Positions 35,497-43,454 of a DNA stretch of 64,000 nt are shown piece by piece. Under the pieces are notes generated by a model. That model was not told where the DNA came from. It was given only the letters and a program-made list of their open reading frames with translations, and did not search any database. Source of the stretch: Iningainema tapete BLCC-T55 (lineage in GTDB: Bacteria > Cyanobacteriota > Cyanobacteriia > Cyanobacteriales > Nostocaceae); assembly GCF_014698965.1 (NCBI RefSeq), contig NZ_JACXAE010000039.1:62001-126000 (forward strand), written 5' to 3'. Both the position numbers and the translations under genes were made by a program. Position 1 is the stretch's first letter, and every line of letters starts with the position of its first letter.

Positions 35497-38400
35497 GTGA
35501 ATAATAGTATACAAGCAGGCGGCAATGAGTTAGTTTTTGTAGATTATAGCGAGTTACTAGACAAGATTTTACAAGTTTTACGACAGCAGCAACTTTTTAG
35601 AGTATCAGATGATCGCCACCGATTACTCATTGATATAAATACTGTAGCGAGTCAAGTTGCTAATTTGCAGTTGAGTAATCCCTTGGGTGCTTCTGCCAAT
35701 AGCGCCAAAGCTGCCACAATCAATTTTAGCCCAGGGTTTAAAGAAAACTTCAAGAATCAGATTCAAGCGATCGCCGACTGTTTACACCAGCAACTAGAAT
35801 CTACCATCCTAAAGCAACCATCCACAACAGTTAAAGAGTTTGTCGAAAACTTAGTTACCGACTTACAAACTTTTAAAGGCAGCACCCCCAGCTTAAACTT
35901 TACCTATCCCTTTACCCCATACCAAGGTTTACAAAAACAGCGGTTGACTTTTCCTGACAAAGGTGCTAAAAGTAAAGAAATATTGAAATTTCACAAGCTG
36001 ACTATAACTGTACAGAAAACTCGTGATTTTAACGAGCAGTTACGGGATGGGCTGGAAAATTATATCAAAGTGCAGTTCAAGAGCACAAGTGAAGAAGATC
36101 GGGAAGAACTAGGTTACATTCTTGAGGAGCTACACAAAGAAAAGGAAAATCGTGAATTAGATTTCTATCGACTCAGAAGAATTGTAGACAAAGAAACTCT
36201 GGGTAAACTCAAGAAACAAGCACAGATTAATTATTTAGAGTATCTCTACGAAAATATTCACACCGATGCCAGCACCACCAACGCCCAGGCAGCCATGTAT
36301 CTGCAAGATACGATTAGACGTTTGCGGCTAATAGAAGAATATATTAATGATGTCAACAAAGCTGACGGCGACTACCAGGTAAACTATGCTGGCATCTCAC
36401 TAAACTATAGAGACATTTTTTCCCGTGGTGAAGCATTTGATATGCTGCCCATTATACCCAAGATAGAAGGTTACTTGGGAGAAACAAAAGATGAAGAACG
36501 GGGAGAAATCCAGTTTATTTTTGGTTTAAAACTCAAGTTTGATGGTAAAGTACAAGCGTATGGTGGTAAAACTGTATCTGAGTATTATCTCAATCTGCTT
36601 AATCCAGACACTGAAGAACATCAAGTATTAGCAGATCCACTCAAAAAGGAAACGTTTGCGAGAAAAGTTTTAAAAATAGCCTTTTTGTACTACTTTTTGT
36701 TTGCCCTTAACCCCAACTCATCGGAATTAGCTTACAACCCCATCCCTAATTTCGAGCAAAAAGTCATACCGATACTCAAGAGTGATGACGATGCGGCAAA
36801 ACAGCAGCTTTTTCGGGATATTATTAAATACTTCAATAAACTTGATGTTCTGTCGAAAATCAAGCAACTAAAAAAACTACTCATTAACGTTATCAAATCT
36901 AAGCGAACCTTTCCCCATCGAGAGTATCCCCAGCATATTACGATCAAAAAAAGCATCCTTGAGCAGGAAATCAACAATATTTTCAATCAAAATACGTTCT
37001 TCAAACCTGTCTTGAGAGGAAATCCAAAAGAAATCCTCAAGTACATAGCCATTGGCGAAGCGAATGCCACAACGAATTCCCTTTGTAGTCTACCAGCAAA
37101 AATCACCATCAGTGACATTCACTATGTTTCTTGCGATGAGCGGCAAAGCTTAAACATGGAGTATGATATCGCGAATATTCGTGCTTTGCCTGTGTTGTTT
37201 TTACCTTGGGAAAATAAAAAATGTCAGGATGTTTATAGTAAAACTTTCCAGGAGCGCAAGCTGGTATTATTTCCTTACAGGTTAGAAGAGACTAAGTTAG
37301 AAGCTCAACAAGCATTTATTTATCTTTTTACTTTTTCCTTGCTTGCCTATATCAGTATAAAGGTACTGTTACAAGAGCAAAAAAGGTTATTTCTGCCGAT
37401 TTTGCGACTGCACCTGCACAACAAAGAAGACGATGCACCGATAGAAAAATTCATCGTTTCCTTATCTGGTGTATTATCTCATTTATTCAACGAGGAACAT
37501 CGCTCTAACGCTCAAGGTATTGATATTCGAGATTTGCAAACTAAAGGAAAGTTTAAAGTTCCTAATGTACTTAGTTCTTTGTACTCTGTGCTACCGAAAA
37601 AATTTACTTTCTCCAATCCCTCAGACTATCCTAAAATAGTGGATAAGCTAGCGATTGTTGTCGTCTCCAGTAGGGAAAGCGATCGCAGATGGGGTGGTAC
37701 GCAAAAACTATCCAATTTAATGGGAGAAATCTTAGGTTTGAGGTGTCTTGATGGCGCTGTCAGAGTACAGCTACTGAAAACCTTCTCCGATAACTATGAA
37801 AACCAACAGATGTTTAGATACCCAACTGTTGTCATCGACGAAGTGGCGAAGCTGTACAAAATGGGATTTAGGCACTTTCTCTACATTGCCAAAGCACCCT
37901 ACTCCAGTACATTGCACATGACACAGACGGAAGATGATGATGGGCTATTCTTTTTATCAAGAGAGGTAATCAAGGCTTTTAAAGAACAGCACGATGACAT
38001 CAAAATCTACCCGATGTTTTTCGATAAATACTACGCAGTCAAAATAGAAGACAAAATTGGTGTTCCCTCATTATATATCCAAGACACAGCAGAACTGACC
38101 AATCTTGTAGACGATCCCAGCCAAAAATCTGTCGTCTTTTTCAACTTGTTTAATGGAATTACAGTAGGTAAGCAAGAGGAGCGCCACTACAACGGTGTGA
38201 TTTCCTACGCCACATTATTAAAAATATATGAAGGAATTCTGGATGACGAAGACATCTATAAGGGTTTGATTTTTAAAGGTGAGCAGAAAAACGATATCTT
38301 ACAGTATCTCACCTTGTTTCACTTCTCACGCTACGAACAACATAAACAAATTAATCTCAAACTCGATCCATACGAGAATTTGATTGGCGATCGCTCAGTG

Positions 38401-38502
38401 GGCGCACTATCCTTATTTAACCACATGAGAGGCAAAGGGGAATTTAACTCCTTAGCATTTTTAACAGAAGTTAAGAAAATATTGAATGTGAACCACAGAT
38501 GA
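35497..38502 (+). CDS. Large protein with possible PIWI-like C-terminus, 1001 aa; first gene of a candidate two-gene conflict system
   Basis: GTG start with TAGGAG 8 bases upstream. No signal peptide or membrane anchor. Residues 1-300 are mostly helical ('LGYILEELHKEKENRELDFY', 'QDTIRRLRLIEEYINDVNKA'). From ~715 the sequence alternates strands and helices: 'KLAIVVVSSRESDRRWGGTQ', 'RHFLYIAKAPYSSTLHMTQ' (792-), 'IKIYPMFFDKYYAV' (~835), 'NGITVGKQEERHYNGVISY' (886-904) and 'LKLDPYENLIGDRS'. That order recalls the second half of a PIWI domain, including the late R-H-Y, but no catalytic acidic tetrad is visible. pPIWI-RE systems pair such a protein with a helicase, as here. Family assignment is inference. 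Confidence 0.75.
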   Translation: MNNSIQAGGNELVFVDYSELLDKILQVLRQQQLFRVSDDRHRLLIDINTVASQVANLQLSNPLGASANSAKAATINFSPGFKENFKNQIQAIADCLHQQLESTILKQPSTTVKEFVENLVTDLQTFKGSTPSLNFTYPFTPYQGLQKQRLTFPDKGAKSKEILKFHKLTITVQKTRDFNEQLRDGLENYIKVQFKSTSEEDREELGYILEELHKEKENRELDFYRLRRIVDKETLGKLKKQAQINYLEYLYENIHTDASTTNAQAAMYLQDTIRRLRLIEEYINDVNKADGDYQVNYAGISLNYRDIFSRGEAFDMLPIIPKIEGYLGETKDEERGEIQFIFGLKLKFDGKVQAYGGKTVSEYYLNLLNPDTEEHQVLADPLKKETFARKVLKIAFLYYFLFALNPNSSELAYNPIPNFEQKVIPILKSDDDAAKQQLFRDIIKYFNKLDVLSKIKQLKKLLINVIKSKRTFPHREYPQHITIKKSILEQEINNIFNQNTFFKPVLRGNPKEILKYIAIGEANATTNSLCSLPAKITISDIHYVSCDERQSLNMEYDIANIRALPVLFLPWENKKCQDVYSKTFQERKLVLFPYRLEETKLEAQQAFIYLFTFSLLAYISIKVLLQEQKRLFLPILRLHLHNKEDDAPIEKFIVSLSGVLSHLFNEEHRSNAQGIDIRDLQTKGKFKVPNVLSSLYSVLPKKFTFSNPSDYPKIVDKLAIVVVSSRESDRRWGGTQKLSNLMGEILGLRCLDGAVRVQLLKTFSDNYENQQMFRYPTVVIDEVAKLYKMGFRHFLYIAKAPYSSTLHMTQTEDDDGLFFLSREVIKAFKEQHDDIKIYPMFFDKYYAVKIEDKIGVPSLYIQDTAELTNLVDDPSQKSVVFFNLFNGITVGKQEERHYNGVISYATLLKIYEGILDDEDIYKGLIFKGEQKNDILQYLTLFHFSRYEQHKQINLKLDPYENLIGDRSVGALSLFNHMRGKGEFNSLAFLTEVKKILNVNHR

Positions 38503-38554
38503 ACACAGATAAACACAGATTATTATCGGTGTTCATCTGTGTTTATCTGTGGTT
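38491..38554. repeat. Inverted array of 10-bp units over the stop codon
   Basis: Three direct units ending in ACACAGAT or CCACAGAT (38491-38520) face two to three inverted units (38529-38554, CATCTGTGTT / TATCTGTGGTT), giving a hairpin of about 25 bp. The TGA stop of the 1001-aa gene lies inside the first arm, so the last residues NHR come from the repeat. It may terminate or attenuate transcription before the helicase gene. Confidence 0.85.
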
Positions 38555-38662
38555 TTATACCTCTTTCCCACGCAGAGCCTGGAAACGAGTGAACGAGTAA
38601 AAGGCTCTTCCCTTCTGCCCTCTGCCTTCACTCAACTATCAATCTTCATTTTTACGTAAGCA

Positions 38663-41600
38663 ATGACATCTAAAATAGCAGAAGAATTTGGACGGTTATT
38701 TGAAGTTGGGTTTAATATTGGGATTCTTGCTTATATTAAAGATAAGCAAATTAAGCACAGATTTGGCAATTTGTATCTTCACGAGTTGCAGCAGCTAAAC
38801 TTCCCGAAGATGCTGAAGCACATTGTCAATCAAGTAATTAGCAGTCTGGAAAGAGAGATGGTGCAGAAGTGGAGTACCTTTTTCCTTCAGAAAGGTTTCT
38901 TGTGCGGGTTAAATTTTTTTGGTGAATACATTCAATCCGTAGGTTGGAGTGAGCCGCATAGGTTAAGGAATGTAGAAATACTATATTACCAGTGCAGGTT
39001 TAGTGGCGATAACAGTATCGGAACTTATGACAATAAGAATACGGTACAGTGGTTTAGAGAGGTATTGCGTCAATTCGAGCATCTCACAGAAGATGAGATT
39101 GAGCGATACGTGGAAAAATATGTTTTACAAGACTTAGATATAGGCAAGAAAGGGGAGTTTGTCAATGCCGATACTTTAATGCTGTTGCAAAACCGCCGAC
39201 AGGTTAGGGTTATGTGTGTGGATTTGTCGGTGTTTTCGATTCAGTTGGATGAGGAAGTGAAAAATCTTGACTATGTGGAAATTATTCGTAGTTTGTTACT
39301 CAGGGATGTTGGCTATTTACGCTCAAAAAGTGTTTTCTCTCAACTACGCATAGACACGGAATCTTTGGGTTTAGATTTTTCTCAGGATTTGAAGAGTTAC
39401 TTTACTGCTTTTAAATATCGGGATAAGGAAAGTGCTAAGTTAATTCAAGCTGCTAGCTATACTTATAGTTTCTTCCAATTTTTACTGGAGACTGATATAA
39501 TTAAGCATGAAGCACCAGTGGTGATGAATGCGGTGGGTTATAGCGATCGCTCATTCAGTGCGATGTCAATTCTCCCAGAAAATTTGGATGTTTTGAAATC
39601 TTGTTATGAGATTTATAAGCATGATTCTAGCGGTAAGGAGATTAACAATGCCCGCAAACAGGTTTTAAATCGCATCAAGCGCAGTGCTTATGGAAGTTTT
39701 AGTCAAGGCAAAGATTTTATCGAGCGTCTTTTAGCAATTTCCCCAAATAATACAACCATTGTAACTCATCAAGAGCAGGTAAATGGATTTTTCAATTCTG
39801 TGGGTATGGTTCCTCATGAGTTGATGCAACTGGGGTTAAGGGGAACTATGAATCTGCGAGACGCACATGCAGAATTAATTAAACAAGCGTTGGTTTCTGA
39901 TGCTACTTATATATTCTTGACTGGTAATCCTGGTATTGGCAAAACTACTGCCATTGTCGATTTTCTCCGCAATCATCTAGATGAGGGTTTTCTGTTCTTT
40001 TATGTCAGCCCGAGAAAACAAGTAAATTTGGATATCATCGAGAAGTTTAAAGATGGAGGAGAGTTGTGCGATCGCCGCATCTTAGCCATCAACACTAATA
40101 GTAATTTTATCACAGATAACTCTGGAGAATACACTGTCCAGTATTTGTGGAATCAGCGTCAGGGAGATTTTACAGAACAATCTGTGAATTTTCGTGATAG
40201 TAGAAACATGGTATCACGGGGACGCCGAAAAGACAAGCTGAACAGAAAAACGGAAGATGTGATTCAAGATGGTGGTAATAAAAGTAGAGGAGTTTTAAAT
40301 AGTATTTGCGAGGCTATATATACAATAGTGGATCGCGAACTTTCCGATAATATCGTTGCTACTGCTTGTATCCAATCTTTAAAGAAGACGTATACTGGTG
40401 ACACTTTAAAGCATTTTGAGAAAATCTTTAGAAATGCCTACAACGAACGAGAGAATTTAGTAATTCCCGCTGGGATGAAAAACATCTCCAGTAGAATCAA
40501 GCATTTATTCATCATGATAGATGAAATTACAGGTGATGATGGTGGTGTAGAATTCTTAGATGGCATTAATAGTATTTTGTCCAAGTATCAGTTGATGCTT
40601 CCCCAGCATGGCTTTAATACAAAGGTGATTGTTGCCGATGCTTCTATTGTTGATAAAAATGTCATAACTCAACACCTTGAAGACAAATCACCAGAATCAG
40701 ATAAGATATATTTCCGTAGGGCTTCAGATACCTGTCAACCTCTTTCGTCTGTGCCATTTCAATTTAAAAACTTGCCAGCTACTGTTATTAATGCTAACTC
40801 TTACCCAGCTAGTAGTTTATCCATCACATATAAAGTAGTGGTGGAGTCTTGTCTGTTTAGTGAAGAGATGCGTCTGGAACGGAATAATAATCCGAGCAAA
40901 AATCTCCAACAAGAGATTTTACAAGATATAGAAGTTCTTTTAAATCGGTCAGATGTTGAGCAGGTGATAGTTTATATCCAGGATAAACTCATATTAGCAG
41001 AACTGATTGAGAAAATCAAGCATCAGCGTACCTTTGAGCAATTCAGTGATTACCTAGAGATACACGCTGATATCTCTGAAGAAGAGAAAGAGCAAATTAG
41101 CAAATATAAAAGCGATGTAAAAGTAGTTTTTATGACTGCTTCTGGGAGTAGGGGATTATCTTTTCCCAAAGCTAAACACATCCTGGTGGAAATTCCAGGA
41201 TTTCAAATCGAGAAAAACTTGATGGAAATAATTCAGGTGATTTACAGAGGGCGAGGAAATGATATAATAGATAATCAGGATAAAGAGTTAGTTTTTTATT
41301 TGGGTGAAAGTTCTGTTTATTATCAAGATACTCCTGAGAATCAGCAGTTGTCTTTACAGGAGAGTTTGCTGAACCTATTAAATATTTTATTAATTTTGAA
41401 AGCTTCTATCATGACCAGAATTTTTGGTTATGGTACAATAGGTAGAGATAAATTTATCATCATTCCCATAGGTGGGAAATCGGTATTCGCTGCGGGAGAA
41501 ACATTCTCTACCCAGATGGCAAACCTCATCAACAAGCTCAAGCAAGAACAGCGTAGAAATAGAAGCGATAAACTAGTAGAATATGTTCGGACAAATTTAG

Positions 41601-42295
41601 AACAACTGTTGAGTAACGCAGAATTTACTGTGAATTATACAACAGAGTGTAATTATCTGGATCTGCGCAAGTCTTTTAATCAGTTTACCCAAATTTGTCA
41701 TAGTCTGGATAAGTTACTGGATTTTGGGAAAATTGAACCAGGATATATTAGTGGAAGTTTGCTGGTAGTGCCTATTGGCAACAATAGTTTAGAGGAAACT
41801 TACCACATGCGGGTACTGGATATCGCAAATTACGCTAATGAGGAACTTTGGCGAAATATGCACTCCATTAGCTACCGTAAATCTTACCCGGAAAGTTTGC
41901 GATCGGCAATCAAGGATGCAATAGAGTTAGTGAAAAAACTTAGGGATGGGGTAGAGAAAACACAGAAGCTAGAGCAGAATAGCAAGCGATGGGATCAATA
42001 TTATGCCTTACCGTTATTTACGTTTATTAGCGGTGAGATGATGAAGGAATATTTTGCCAATGAACCCAATGAGCCAGAAGATATACGCTTCCGCAATATT
42101 CTTGCTGCCTATATCCGCTTGCTGTATCCTGTGGGTAATATTTTGCCTATCGGTGATAAGTATAGAGATTTCCCTTTTGTGGTTTTTAGAAGTTACAGTT
42201 TAGAAGAGATGAGGAAAAAGTGTTTTACTGACAAGTATTTGTTAACTTCTCATGAGTTGAATGTATTGAATTTGATTCTTTCTAAAGAAGCGTAG
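38663..42295 (+). CDS. Large P-loop helicase-like NTPase, 1210 aa; second gene of the candidate system
   Basis: Residues 1-390 are a unique region with a strand 'RQVRVMCVDLSVFSIQLDEE'. The NTPase core begins with Walker A 'LTGNPGIGKTTAIVDFL' (~419-435), Walker B 'LFIMIDEITGDDGG' (~613-626), motif V-like 'MTASGSRGLSFPKAKHILVE' (~825-844) and motif VI-like 'IIQVIYRGRGND' (~857-868), the order of SF2/DinG-like helicases. The Walker A to B gap of ~190 residues is long. The last ~340 residues are unrecognised. It follows the 1001-aa gene by 160 bp on the same strand. A second copy of its 3' end lies at 52586-52735. Confidence 0.8.
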   Translation: MTSKIAEEFGRLFEVGFNIGILAYIKDKQIKHRFGNLYLHELQQLNFPKMLKHIVNQVISSLEREMVQKWSTFFLQKGFLCGLNFFGEYIQSVGWSEPHRLRNVEILYYQCRFSGDNSIGTYDNKNTVQWFREVLRQFEHLTEDEIERYVEKYVLQDLDIGKKGEFVNADTLMLLQNRRQVRVMCVDLSVFSIQLDEEVKNLDYVEIIRSLLLRDVGYLRSKSVFSQLRIDTESLGLDFSQDLKSYFTAFKYRDKESAKLIQAASYTYSFFQFLLETDIIKHEAPVVMNAVGYSDRSFSAMSILPENLDVLKSCYEIYKHDSSGKEINNARKQVLNRIKRSAYGSFSQGKDFIERLLAISPNNTTIVTHQEQVNGFFNSVGMVPHELMQLGLRGTMNLRDAHAELIKQALVSDATYIFLTGNPGIGKTTAIVDFLRNHLDEGFLFFYVSPRKQVNLDIIEKFKDGGELCDRRILAINTNSNFITDNSGEYTVQYLWNQRQGDFTEQSVNFRDSRNMVSRGRRKDKLNRKTEDVIQDGGNKSRGVLNSICEAIYTIVDRELSDNIVATACIQSLKKTYTGDTLKHFEKIFRNAYNERENLVIPAGMKNISSRIKHLFIMIDEITGDDGGVEFLDGINSILSKYQLMLPQHGFNTKVIVADASIVDKNVITQHLEDKSPESDKIYFRRASDTCQPLSSVPFQFKNLPATVINANSYPASSLSITYKVVVESCLFSEEMRLERNNNPSKNLQQEILQDIEVLLNRSDVEQVIVYIQDKLILAELIEKIKHQRTFEQFSDYLEIHADISEEEKEQISKYKSDVKVVFMTASGSRGLSFPKAKHILVEIPGFQIEKNLMEIIQVIYRGRGNDIIDNQDKELVFYLGESSVYYQDTPENQQLSLQESLLNLLNILLILKASIMTRIFGYGTIGRDKFIIIPIGGKSVFAAGETFSTQMANLINKLKQEQRRNRSDKLVEYVRTNLEQLLSNAEFTVNYTTECNYLDLRKSFNQFTQICHSLDKLLDFGKIEPGYISGSLLVVPIGNNSLEETYHMRVLDIANYANEELWRNMHSISYRKSYPESLRSAIKDAIELVKKLRDGVEKTQKLEQNSKRWDQYYALPLFTFISGEMMKEYFANEPNEPEDIRFRNILAAYIRLLYPVGNILPIGDKYRDFPFVVFRSYSLEEMRKKCFTDKYLLTSHELNVLNLILSKEA

Positions 42296-42592
42296 GGTGC
42301 GTTAACGAAGTGTAACGCACCATTCCTGTAATTTTTGGTGCGTTGCTTGCAAGTTATTAAATCCGCGTTCCTTAGTAGGGTGCGTTAACGAAGTGTAACG
42401 CACCATTCCTATTATTTTTGGTGCGTTACGACGTTCCCTTGTGATTTTTGGTACGTTACGACTTTTGTAGAGACGTTACATGTAACGTCTCTACAAGATA
42501 GGTAGGTTTTTACAACGGATTGCGGATAAATTCGGAAACCTCCTTTTCCAGCTAGGAACTATATTCAAAAAGGAATTTCTTTCAAAGTTCCT
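42296..42592. repeat. Intergenic repeats, including a perfect 32-bp palindrome
   Basis: Three near-copies of the cyanobacterial 'GGTGCGTTAACG...GTAACGCACC' repeat run from 42295 to ~42460. At 42465-42496 lies an exact palindrome, TTGTAGAGACGTTACA followed by TGTAACGTCTCTACAA, a loopless member of the dispersed palindrome family. No coding frame of interest is seen. These probably mark the boundary of the two-gene system. Confidence 0.8.
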
Positions 42593-43045
42593 ATGACTAG
42601 AATTGTTCACGAATTTCTCGATTTGGGTAATTTTCAGCGTGCTTGGCAAAAAGTAGCGGAAAATAAAGGTTGTGCAGGTGTAGACGGGGAAACTATTGAT
42701 GGGTTTGCTAGTAATCAAATCATCAATATTTCTCAATTACGAGATGCTGTTGCTAATAGTACTTATCAACCGCTTCCTTGTCAACAAATCTTAATTCCGA
42801 AAAAGAACGGTTAGCGAGAATTGAAAATACCTACTGTACGTGATCGCATTCTTCAGCAAGCGTTGTTGAATGTTCTTTATCCTATCATGGAGTCAAAGTT
42901 TTCTGCGGCTAGTTTTGCTTATCGTCCGAATATTTCCTACATAAATGCGGTCGAAAAAGTCGCTGATTGGCGAGATTTGGGTTATGATTGGGTACTGGAT
43001 ACTGATATTGTACAGTTTTTTGGCAATCGCTTCCTCCCCATCTAG
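42593..43045 (+). pseudogene. Broken reverse transcriptase gene (group II/CRISPR-type RT)
   Basis: One frame encodes 'NKGCAGVDGETIDGFASNQI', 'YQPLPCQQILIPKKNG', then an amber stop at 42812-42814, and continues in the same frame 'RELKIPTVRDRILQQALLNV', 'FSAASFAYRPNISYINAVEK' and 'YDWVLDTDIVQFF' before a stop at 43043. This covers RT motifs 0-3 (the D-x-D-I of motif 3 is present), while the YADD motif and everything beyond are lost. Such RTs occur in group II introns and in cyanobacterial type III CRISPR loci. No intron RNA domain V or cas gene is seen nearby. Certainly non-functional. Confidence 0.88.
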
Positions 43046-43216
43046 AATGGGCAAGCAGGAAGACGCATACAAGCAAATAAAGGTAAAATTGGAAGAGCAT
43101 CTGATTTATGCCTATGAATTACCCACAGAAGTGGCATTCGCTCTCACAAACAATTTCTCTGTTTATCACCAACACTAGGAAGGAGAGGAGGAGAGTTTAT
43201 TACGCTATGACATTCC

Positions 43217-43437
43217 AAAGATAAACGTCCCGATTTGCTACAATATCGTCAGTTGTTAGCAACTTTTGACAAAAGTAATTGGACACAAGCAGTTTGTTTT
43301 TTTAGCCGATTGCAAGGGGGGCGCTCAACAATATGAAGGCTGGTTTCTATGATGGTAATCCTAAGCACGCTATTAAACGCCCCTCCACTGAACAACTACT
43401 TAAGGCTTTTTGCAACCTTAATCTCTTCAGTGTCTAA
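43217..43437 (+). pseudogene. Transposase relic in two frames (possibly IS4-like)
   Basis: Fragments 'KDKRPDLLQYRQLLATFDKS' and 'NWTQAVCFFSRLQGGRST' (from 43217), then after a frameshift 'FYDGNPKHAIKRPSTEQL' and 'LKAFCNLNLFSV', read like the C-terminal part of a DDE transposase in which 'R-L-Q-G-G-R-S' and 'G-N-P-K...K-R-P-T' recur. The IS family is not certain. The upstream bases 43046-43216 hold only a 44-codon frame (MGKQEDAYKQIKVKLEEHL...) of unknown origin. No terminal inverted repeats were found. Confidence 0.4.
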
Positions 43438-43454
43438 ATATGCTAAGGAGATAA

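Noticed and set aside
35497-42295. Idea that the two-gene system is a known pPIWI-RE three-gene island
   Set aside because: No restriction-endonuclease partner gene is recognised and catalytic residues are not clear, so only a distant relationship is proposed.
42465-42496. CRISPR repeat
   Set aside because: The 32-bp palindrome occurs once here and its relatives are dispersed, not arranged with regular spacers; no CRISPR array was seen anywhere in the window.
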